Part shown: positions 35,905 to 45,616 of the stretch, in pieces
How positions within the stretch are numbered: position 1 is the first letter of the stretch
Layout: every line of letters begins with the position of its first letter
DNA from: Melitaea cinxia
Lineage: Eukaryota; Arthropoda; Insecta; Lepidoptera; Nymphalidae
Assembly: GCF_905220565.1 (NCBI RefSeq)
Contig: NC_059398.1
Span: 6,595,177-6,659,176 of the forward strand
DNA: 64,000 nt
Direction: 5' to 3'
Translations under genes and position numbers: made by a program
The notes under the pieces: generated by a model
Seen by the model: the letters and a program-made list of their open reading frames with translations, nothing else
The model's database searches: none
Told to the model about the DNA's origin: nothing

Positions 35905-36108
35905 TTTTGACTGACACAACCAGTCAAAACCACTTTTGACGGAATCATTTAGTCAAAAGTACTTTTAACCAGCTCCATTGGGCAAAAGTACTTTTAACTG
36001 TTATTTTAGTCAAAAGTATTATTGACTAAAGCAAACGGTCAAAAGTACTTCTGACTGATTTTGCTAGTCAATAGTGCTTTTGACTGGTTAAGAGTTTTGA
36101 CTGCAACA
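35905..36108. repeat. Right terminal palindrome array (6 units)
   Basis: Six variants of the same palindrome occur between about 35920 and 36085, including GTCAAAAGTACTTTTAAC and GTCAAAAGTATTATTGAC, again near 30-bp spacing. The two outermost units mirror the two outermost left units within the terminal inverted repeat; the inner ones differ in detail and spacer. Confidence 0.9.
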
Positions 36109-36112
36109 TATA

Positions 36113-37728
36113 CATATCTGTGCCTCCTGTGACAAGTGATACAAGTCAAAAATCATCATTGTAACTATCTTGAGCATAAACAAGATTTAAAAATTATAAC
36201 TATATAATATAATTGCTATAAATATAATTGCATTTAATTACCTAGCACGAAAAATAGCATTCTCAAGAGGCACAGATATAATGAGACAGCTAATTCACAC
36301 TTGGCTACTAGTATGTTATTTTATACACAAACATAATGTCTTACAAGTTCTGACGCACACATGCAAGTCACTAATACATAAATACGTACACATTTGCATG
36401 GTATAGATGTAAGCAAAATGGCAGCCAACGATTACACAGAATATACGATCAGTATGTCAGTTTGGACGTTTACTGTATGTAGCTATTGTGAAATGATCGT
36501 GTTCGACTTTTCTCTGTACTTCTTTTAAGACGTTAAAACAATATCAATGACTAATATTTTACAACATATTGTGGCATACATTGACCCAACACATAAATTT
36601 ATGATGAAATTGAAATACAGAACATCTGATGGTTCTATTTTATTTATTAATCTGTCCCCTGATTCGAAATTTGAATAAAATATTTTTGAATTGCTGGTAT
36701 TCGCTGTGTATAGTACCTACTTATTTTGATGAGCGTTGACATTATTAAATAAAATGAAAGAAAGAGACAACAACCCTTCTGTAAAAGTCTGCGTTACCAG
36801 TCTAGCTTTACAATAATTAAATTACATTGACTGAATGTCTCGTGTCCAGTTCAATAATTTCTAACACACGTGTAATGGTCGTAATAGGAGGTGTCAAAGT
36901 ATACTGGTGTGTAGCAACTAGCGAATGTTGCGTAAGAAAGTGTCGTTTACCCCGTGGCCTTCGCGCATATTTCATAGACCATTATTGGCATCATTCACAA
37001 CTAGTGTAATACACTTTATATAGGCTTACGATCATTCATGTTTTATTCATAAGTTTATAAAAACAGGACTGTATTACCTATATTGTGAAAGTGTTTATTT
37101 GTGTTATTACAAAGTATAGAGAAATTCAGAGAATTAAATACGTTGACCAATTTTAGTGTTCTCATTTAACCTAATAATCGATACTGATATTATAAAAATA
37201 AGTAACTTGTTCGAATATAGGTAATTGAAAATTAGAAAGTACTGATTTTATCTTGTTAATTATAATGTAGCTGGAAAACTTGATTATTAAAAAAGCAATA
37301 TGGTATGAATTTAATATTGCTCAAAATAAATGCTTAAAATAAACTTTAAACTAAATATTTAAATGTATTAAATAAAGCATAGCAATATTAATAATTGAAT
37401 AAGGAGGAAAAACAACTTTTTTAAAATGTATACAAATCATTGTGATAATAATGAAATAGGTAAAAAAACAGGGTAGTTACCAGTAACAGCAGCACATTTT
37501 TGCTCAAAGTATTTTGGAATGGTAATCTGTTGATGTCTTTGATCGGGTCGACTATAAATAAATAAATAAATCAGGAAATTTAATCAGGTTTTTACTGTAT
37601 TAAAAATACAATTACATTAAAATAACATCAGAGTGAATGCTCGGTCAAATAATTAACCTACTGGTACCTAAATTTTATTTAAATGAAAAATGTTCTTCAA
37701 AACAGTTACAAGTTAATGAAACATTATT
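36113..37728. other. Gene-free AT-rich stretch
   Basis: No supported feature; intron if the exon at 38256 belongs to a transcript starting upstream. Confidence 0.4.
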
Positions 37729-38170
37729 ACAATTTTAGTAATAATTTATCAAATGAATATTAATGTATGAATGTCTTTCACATTAAGTAATGTCAGGTAC
37801 ATAATACCATACCTATATCGGGCCTAGGTCTTAAACAATCTTTACTTTTTTTATGTGTTATTGTATGCGAATGACATGACTTCGTGACCTATAAATCCGT
37901 CATCGTCAAAATATATGTATTGTTGTTCTAAGTGAACAAAATAAATCACAATTTTGGTAATTATTTATCAAATTAATATTAATATGTATGATTGTCTTCC
38001 ATATTAAGTAAGGTCAGGTACATTATATAGTATAATGTTGGACCTAGGTAGTTAAACAATCTTTACGTATTTTATAAGTGTTATTTTATGTGAATGACAT
38101 TACTCCCTCACCTATAAATTTATCATCGTCAAACCAAACGTATCACTGTTCTAAGTGAACAAAATAAATC
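37729..38170 (+). repeat. Tandem duplication, two units of about 219-222 bp
   Basis: Unit 1 begins 'acaattttagtaataattta' at 37729, unit 2 'acaattttggtaattattta' at 37948. Both carry 'taagta.tgtcaggtacat'-type text, 'ttaaacaatctttac' and end 'tctaagtgaacaaaataaat'. The units differ by many substitutions and small indels, so the duplication is old. It ends 85 bp before the exon at 38256, inside the preceding intron. Confidence 0.85.
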
Positions 38171-38255
38171 AAATTTCAGTAACTAATTGCAATATAGCCT
38201 AAAACTTATTAGAAAGTCGAACATGTTCATTATAAAAGTTATATTTTATTTTCAG

Positions 38256-38300
38256 ATTACAACGCCGCCCCGCTGTTCGCCTCGGAAAACGCCTCCAGTG
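38256..38300 (+). CDS. 45-nt internal coding exon of an unidentified gene
   Basis: The sequence 'attttattttcag' (acceptor) and 'gtaagaat' (donor) enclose 45 GC-rich bases in AT-rich DNA. All three frames are open, but the phase-1 frame reads (x)AT-YNAAPLFASENASS-G(xx), the most protein-like. Length is a multiple of three and both junctions are phase 1, so it can be included or skipped without a frame change. The same phase occurs at 60694. ENASSG recalls the residues just before the conserved TSC box of TSC22/bunched proteins; with promoter-like islands spread over 60 kb that is my leading but unproven idea. The exon itself I consider well supported. Confidence 0.75.
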
Positions 38301-38533
38301 GTAAGAATCTCTTGATAATTAATTTTTGTAAGGTTTATCTACTTATTATATTAAATCTTCTTAAACATTTTTATTGCGTTTACTTTAATAGGTTCGTGTT
38401 GCTAATGATAGTTAACATTGACAGAAAATTGACTTAAATGCTTATCTCTAATGAAATCGGTAGTCAATATAATCCTTTTGACAAACTAATAAATAGGTCT
38501 CCTCGTTTGCTGACATTTCTATAAAAACAATCT

Positions 38534-38769
38534 CATCATTATCACTTCAGCCTATCGCAGTCCACTGCTGGACATGGGCCTCCAGAAGCTCGCACCAAAA
38601 ATGGCGTAAACTCATGTGTGTTTTCCAGTAGCCAGCAGTTGGATGATTATACCTCCATCGGTCGGCCCTTTAAGTTCCAAGGTGGTTGTGGAACTATGTA
38701 GATCCCTTAGTCTCCTCTTACGACACCCACGGAAAGAGAGGGGGTGGCTATATTCTTTACTGCCACACA
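38534..38769 (-). mobile_element. RTE-tailed short interspersed repeat
   Basis: Minus-strand copy with an internal deletion. It carries 'tcgcagtccactgctggaca' at the left (3' tail) and 'cttacgacacccacggaaag' and 'ctgccacacaac' at the right (head). It lies 233 bp after the exon, in the following intron. Confidence 0.75.
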
Positions 38770-40331
38770 ACTAAAATAATCTTAATAATTGTGTTATTTA
38801 TAGAAAGTAATAGAAATAACACGTAAAGGTTACAAATATAGAACAGTAAGTGATACAACAATGCCTATATATGAGTAGTATATTTTAATCTTATATAAAT
38901 AGATATATTCAAATCGATCATTTTCCATAAGACGTCAATAAATACCATTTATAATAGAGTAAAACCTTATTTGTCACTAATTTATTCCCTATTTAAATAA
39001 AACTAGGTTTTCTGTGACATTGTATTCTTGGAATTCACAATTAATGTATACGTTATCATTTAATTACATTTCAAGGTAGCTTAATTATAATTTGTTCTTA
39101 AAACACAATTTCGTATGTTGTAAAAGGAATTTAAAATGTGTTTTTCAATACAATCATACATATTATATTTCGTAAGATCGTTAACTTTCTGCCTCATAAC
39201 TTTTCGATTTACAACTAGTGCTAAAACAATTTGTGGTCATAACTTTTAAAAATATATTAGTTTGCAAATTAGCAACCATACGCAGCGCTATCGTTTAGTT
39301 ATCGCTTTTAATAGCAATTTAGACGACGATATAAAACGTACTTATTGCTTTGTAATAGATCTTGTTAAATGTGAACTCTTCCAAAAACCAAAAATCACCC
39401 ATAGACAATTTGCAGAAATCTTAAGATAAATAAAGAAATTATTAGTAAAATTACAATTGCTTACACAAACCAAATTTTGCCGATATTATTTTAGTCTCTT
39501 TCCATTCAAATAGTGTGTCTATAAACCAAGAGCCTGGGAAGGCCAAACTTTCGGCATTTCATAAAAGCTGAAAATTTCTCAGCGCGTGCTCCCAACACCG
39601 GTAGAAGCAATAAGCAAATATGAAGTTTAACTCATAATGGCATTGGCAGATATCTGTTATCAAAGAAGAAACGTGCTTTTATAAAATGACGAAGGTCTGG
39701 CCCTCGCGGGGTCTTGGGCTACTACTACTATATTTATTGAAAGCGATAGCTTTTAACAAACATTTTGCATATTTTTTTTATAAATTTAAAATAGAGACGA
39801 AGTTTTTATATTTTTCTCTATGTATTTTTATGTACGGTCAGCTTTTTGAAAGGGTAACGTGTTGTTGTCCTACTGGAACTGGATTTCGAAATTTTTATAA
39901 TAGTTAATGTTAAATGTTTATGCAATTAACAACAAAAATATAACATTAGAATAGATTCATGAAGGATTGTATCAAAGCAACCCAAAAGACAATTGTGCTT
40001 TTCGATTTGACTTGAAGCGTTTTGATAAAACCCGATTGCACTACAGTACTTGGCGATAGGTTATTAACCCAATAAGATACGTTATCGCTCCGCGGCCGGC
40101 CTACATACGTCCGCACGATGCCCACAAGAAACATATTTTTGCATTGATATTATGTAACATCCGATTCCGCTTGGACTATCGTTATGTAGACAGCTTTTTA
40201 TTTTGTATTTTATTATTCTTCCATTGCACTAGTATATCTTTAGTAGTATTATATGGAGGATGTTTATTGGATAAGGTACACATTTAATACATATTATTAT
40301 TTTATATTAGATGTTACTTTCTGTTTATTTT
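38770..40331. other. Gene-free stretch
   Basis: No supported gene. A patch at about 39528-39610 ('gagcctgggaaggccaaact', 'cgcgtgctcccaacaccgg') has repeat-like wording that I cannot assign. Confidence 0.35.
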
Positions 40332-40472
40332 TCATCAACATCATCATCATTTCAGCCTATAACAGTCCACTGCTGGACATAGGCCTCTACAAGTTCACAC
40401 CAAAGATGGCGTGAACGCATGTGTTTTGTCCATAGTCACCACGCTGGGCACGCGTGTAGGTAACCGCAGGGT
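40332..40472 (-). mobile_element. RTE-tailed short interspersed repeat, 5' truncated
   Basis: Only the 3' part of the family is present: (ATC)n, 'agtccactgctggacatagg', 'gttttgtccatagtcaccac', and it stops at 'taaccgcagggt'. 5' truncation is expected of target-primed retroposition. Confidence 0.75.
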
Positions 40473-40858
40473 AGGAAGTTTATTTTTCGTTATCTATTAA
40501 TGTTAGGCTTTTTAAGTTTGTATGCGAACATTTCTAAATATGACCGTAAAAAAATAATACTTATCGAACTCAAAACAGTAAATAATTTATTGAGTTAGTA
40601 AACCTAAAAAATTTAGCTTTGTTTCGCTAACGATAGTTTAGATTTTATCTTTAACAAAAATAAAAATTATTACATTAATCTTTTAAAATAAGTTGCATTA
40701 AGGTCATTTATTTTTCCGAATATAGTATTATACGTATTTTGTTCTAGATTAAGTAAAACTATATATAACGCGGGTATTTAGACTAAATATTTAAAATAAG
40801 AACATCAAGTATTTACTAGTTACAACTCATAGAACAGTACAAGTACTTGTGCGGCGTC

Positions 40859-40888
40859 GCATGCGCATTTCACGACGTCTGCGCATGC
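40859..40888. promoter_or_regulatory. Inverted NRF-1/Ewg-like half-site pair
   Basis: GCATGCGCA (40859-40867) and TGCGCATGC (40880-40888) are perfect reverse complements around 'tttcacgacgtc', in a small CpG-rich patch. Their likeness to YGCGCAYGCGCR sites suggests a regulatory element; this is inference. Confidence 0.35.
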
Positions 40889-41963
40889 CGGAGAAATTAT
40901 TTATCAACTGGTTTGCGGCGCGTGATCCCCGTCTACAACATATTCAACATTTTAGACCCAAGCTTGAATCATTAAACGAAAGTGCTCTCGTTGATCTCAG
41001 AAACCAATATTTATAAATAAACACACATAGATACTTTACTTTCTCTCATTGTGTATGGTTTTAAGTAGCTAAGTCACTATATAATACACGATATTATATC
41101 ATATACTTTGTGGCCTCTTAACTATTTCACAAAAAAAATTACCAAGAAAGTTGAAGAGGTCGACTTTTTCTTAAAGAGACCCCGATAATGATAATAGTGT
41201 CAAAATTTCATTATTTGTTTAAATTCTATTTAATTTAGAAAACTATGGTAAACACTGTCAAAGTAAAGAAATAAACCATGGCAAAAAGTAAATGAATAAA
41301 ATATACATTACTTAAACATTTTAAGAATAAAAATTAATATAATTGGACGTAATGAGAACTGTGTAAGTATCCAATGACCCTTTTTCATTTATAAAAATGT
41401 TCAATTAAATTTCTCCCATACACTATCTTTTAAGACTTTCATTTGAATTGTTAAGTTTTACATCTTCAAAATAATTTAAGTAAAATATGCATTTTTCATT
41501 TATCTGTAACTCACACGAATTCTTATTATCACTTTACTTGATGTTATAACTTTGATAAATGTGTATACTTTCATATAAAAAATATTCCGGTTTCTTATCG
41601 ACATGTCTAGACCATGAATGATAAAGTCAAGCTTCTTTTTAATATCAAGGTTTTTGGTATTATTTTGGTTTATTTTTCTTATGTGGGTTATATTGACTTA
41701 ATATTAGATTTTTTAATAGAGCAACATAACTATCAATTATTAATTAATAACTTATAATATATCAGTAATTATTTTAAAGTTCAACTTTTTTATATGTATA
41801 TCTATTGTTTAACAAATGCTGTAGTACAATTTTAGTCTCCGAAACTCATCATTCTATTGTATCGTCACGTAAGTCTTTAGGTTTCTTAAATATATAAGAT
41901 TTTTTATACCATATTTGTCTGTTAATATATCTTTTAAAATATGAAAATAAAAAACATTAATTT

Positions 41964-42002
41964 CTTGTAAATAGACATATCAAACATATGTCTATTTACA
42001 AG
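41964..42002. repeat. Perfect 16-bp-stem hairpin
   Basis: cttgtaaatagacata (41964-41979) and its exact complement tatgtctatttacaag (41987-42002) are separated by seven bases. Pairing continues outward imperfectly through 'attaatt', giving about 26 near-paired positions. Confidence 0.75.
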
Positions 42003-42821
42003 CAATTAATATATTACGTATATATTATACCATAATCATGTTAACATTTTTAATACACGTCTTAAGACTTTTACATTAACGTATATCAGTTATAATTATA
42101 TCAGTTATTATGTACACGCGTTTCATTTTGTATAGTTACACAGTTCTTTTTTTCATAGACAAGTATGTTCTACTGTATTATCTGTGTAGATAAGATCTAC
42201 AATTGATTATCTATGCTAATGCTCAATTTAAATTTACGGTGTGTTAAATTAATATCTTAAATGTTTGTTTTTTGTCAAGTTTTATTTTTTAATTGGTAAT
42301 GATTTTACATAAACAAAAAGAAATAAAATATTAGTTTTACAGACAACTCTGCATATATCTTTTTTTACTACCTTAACGTTAAATAAAAAAAAAATTGGAG
42401 TACTCAAATAATAATGTTTTATTATTTTATGCATTGAAAAGCATTTTTTTAATTATAAACGCTGAAATGTGTGTTTATTAATTTTAATTACAATAAATTA
42501 CTTATAGATACTTGCGCTTAACTTTATTTTAATAAGTACTACTATGAAAATATAATGATTAAAAACTTCTTGGTAACCATTCGATTCTACAAAATAAAAA
42601 AGATACTAAAATATGGTCAAGAATTTGTGTCCATACCACCAGTGTACACACACTTTTAATAAAAAAGTAAATACAACATTAGTTTGTAATCAATTCATTT
42701 CTCAGTCATTCAGTGAAAAAAGATATCAAAAATCTCGTGTCTATGTTTTTAACCGTCATAAGTGATTCAATGTCAATATTACACGATTTAGGAAAATGTA
42801 TATCTCATACACATTTTAAAC

Positions 42822-42883
42822 ACATTTCCCTACAACGAAAATAAAATTCTAAATACATTTCCCTACGACGAAAATAAAATTCA
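42822..42883 (+). repeat. Short tandem duplication
   Basis: 'acatttccctacaacgaaaa' plus 'taaaattct' is repeated 33 bp later as 'acatttccctacgacgaaaa' plus 'taaaattca'. Confidence 0.85.
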
Positions 42884-45330
42884 ATACGTCGGACATAATA
42901 TGTCGAATATCGTTAAAATTAAGATTACCTTGCAGTATATTCTAGAAAACATGTATGCTTGATATTACAATAAACATGAATTGAGTTATTTTCAACGTCT
43001 CATCCGTAACACTTTTTACCTTATAACAATTCATATACCTCTAATTTGACTTTAAAAATCTTGTTGAACACAGTTTCCTTTATGACCATTAATAAGAAGG
43101 TTATATCGAACGTAAAATAGACCCTATAGAAGGTAGTATATGGTTATGAAACGAGACATTGAATAGAGATCCGTATGTCTCAAACAAAATACATTGAAAT
43201 TGATGCAATCGATACATGAAAGTGCGTCAAAGAAGACAACATTTGTATGCCTTCTTTGACTTATTTAAGAGAACGACAACGGTTTAAACGTATACGGGAC
43301 ATTTTCTAAAGATTTTATTGTAGGAAGAGAATTTAGTTGCTGTTTATGTATTATAAATATACAACCGAATAGTTGTTGACAAGTTGAGAAAGCCAACTAT
43401 TCGGCCACATTCTTAAATGATGATTATTCGACAAAAAGCGCGGACTATTTGGTCCACTTTTAAGTAGAATAATTTTTTATGTTTAATAACTAAGTTATGA
43501 TTAATTTTTTTATTTATACTTAAATTATTTATTTATTTAATTTTTAACGAATTATCTGTTATTTTGGATTTAGAAATATATACTTAAACCGTAAAAAACA
43601 TTCTTAGTTTATACTATGGCAAATATCATAATCAGCTAATCGTAAATCTCGTATGGACCGATATATTATTTATCAACGTTTAGTAGAAAATTTGTAATTA
43701 TCAACAGTATAAATAAGTATTAACCATGCAATAATTTGGTTAAATTCTTAGTGTATTAATTACCTTTTAATTAATTTAAATTAATACTAAATTGAACTTA
43801 ATTTGGTCTGATTGTGGTGAATTCTTTCCCAAACAGAAAAAATGTTAATAATTCGACCACAATTATTGCAGAAAAAAGAACTTGGAACGAACAACGCTTA
43901 GTTTTCAAAAATGCGGGAATCATTCTGCGAAGTCGAATGATCACTTGAATTTAATTCCCTTAGAAATATTCGAGCTATAAATATTATTTTGCTTGAAACG
44001 CAATGTCTGAAAACTTGACAGTATTTTGTGATTCAATTCCTGGTAAACTAATTGTTTCTATAATAAAACTATAAAGGTGTATGTATTATATTTTTTTAAT
44101 GTAGGCAAAGTCGTGTAATGATAACTCTAAATATTTTTTTAGTATACATACATACATATACAAAATACCTCATAAAAAATGCAAGCAAGTAAAAAACTTC
44201 GTTTCGTATACAATACCCCCTTGTACACTTTTAACTTTAATTATTATTTATTTATAACCGCTTTGCCTACATAATATACATCTGTAATAGAGCCCTGACT
44301 GACAGCGATACTTTGAACCACTTTATAATCAAGTTCATGAAAAGTATAAATCTATGAAACTGACGTCCCTTTAAAAATATTCAACTGACTGTGATTATTG
44401 CTATTAAAATATACAAGGGTTAGAAAATTTAATACTAATATTATACACATTGAAAACATTATTTAGTATCGCTGGTAATGAGTGCGGAAGTAGAGATTTT
44501 AATCAAAACAAAAAAAATATAATGATAAATGTAGCGTCGCCTACTAGTGCATGTTCCTGTCGCGATACCGCTGAGTTTATGGGCGTGACATGGTTGGCGT
44601 CATTTAGTTGAAATAATAAGTCATTATTAGAGATTTTACCACAGTGTACAAGTGTGTACATTTAAACATGATTTTTATGCTTTCTATTCTATATCGATGG
44701 TTATGATTAATGAATATCAAATTTTGTAAAGACGTTGTTGAATATATATTTCATATGATTCTATAAACTATATATATATTTTCATATGAGACGAATGTTG
44801 AATATATATTTCATATTCGATATAAACTAATGCAAAACCTTGTATTTGATTCGTAAACATTATGGAATTATTATTATTTTTTGTAACTAATAAATATTTT
44901 TTTAAATGTTATACAATCTTTTTTCTACAATAACAGTTAAAAAAAGTGCATTGTGCATTGTTGTAACGAACTCAACCTTCGATATTACAACTAAACAAAA
45001 AATGCAAATGCCGATTTTATCGCTATAACGAATTAACCACACTGCATAGTTGACACATTCGTTTTTACACCTTTATATTATGAAAAGACATTACTGTAAG
45101 CACTGACACCATTAAAAGAATGAACTCCGCCTTATCGAGGATAAAATGATTCTCAATATTAATTTTTTGCTTCGATAAATGTATTATTTTCTATTAAATG
45201 CAAAAAAAAATAAAAGAAAAACTTTTACTGATCCAATTCTGTAAATAAATTAAAAAAAAAATTATTGGAGTGCGCTTTTTAATTGCCATTGTTATACTTA
45301 TACTACGTTGTTTGTGGTCACGGCAATGCC

Positions 45331-45616
45331 GTGTGGTTACGGCAGTAAGAATATAGCCACCCCCTCTCTTCCCTTCCCTTCAGAATAAGGAATAGCACAG
45401 TTCCACTACCATCTTGGAATTTAAAAAGCCGACCGATGGCGGGATAACCATCCATGCTGGCTTTCAGCATCTTCGGTGCGACAAAGCCAGCCCTGCGGTC
45501 ACCAACCCGCCTGCCCAACGTGGTGACTATGGGCAAAACACATGAGTTCACGCCATTTTTGGCGCAAACTTGTGGAGGCTTATGTCCAGCGGTGGGCTGT
45601 ATTAGGCTAAAGTGAA
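45331..45616 (+). mobile_element. RTE-tailed short interspersed repeat
   Basis: Nearly full-length copy with an internal gap in the 'acaggccgaagacgggcag' block. The head is at 45331 ('gtgtggttacggcag') and the tail 'cttatgtccagcggtgggct' near 45580. Confidence 0.8.

Larger units (their letters stand above)
35016..36108 (-). mobile_element. Ginger/KRBA2-type integrase transposon, internally deleted, with palindrome-array ends
   Basis: The ends are TGTTGCAGTC (35016) and GACTGCAACA (36108), flanked by TATA at 35012-35015 and at 36109-36112, a 4-bp target duplication. The outer ~71 bp of the two ends match in inverted orientation with about four mismatches. Inside each end is a ladder of ~18-20-bp palindromes (separate entries). 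The core is a broken minus-strand integrase. TGTNR-type termini, a 4-bp duplication and a retroviral-like integrase are the described hallmarks of Ginger DNA transposons, so I place it there by inference. At 1,093 bp with half an integrase it is non-autonomous. Confidence 0.8.
40473..45330. other. Long AT-rich stretch without genes
   Basis: Contains the inverted CpG motif pair at 40859-40888, the hairpin at 41964-42002, a 33-bp-period duplication at 42822-42883 and a short duplication at about 44733-44830 ('gttgaatatatatttcatat' twice). A perfect 10-bp stem gtcaaagaag/cttctttgac is at 43226-43260. No gene is supported. Confidence 0.4.

Noticed and set aside
45318..45551. 77-codon minus-strand frame
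   Set aside because: It lies wholly in an RTE-tailed short repeat; similar frames appear in other copies for the same reason.
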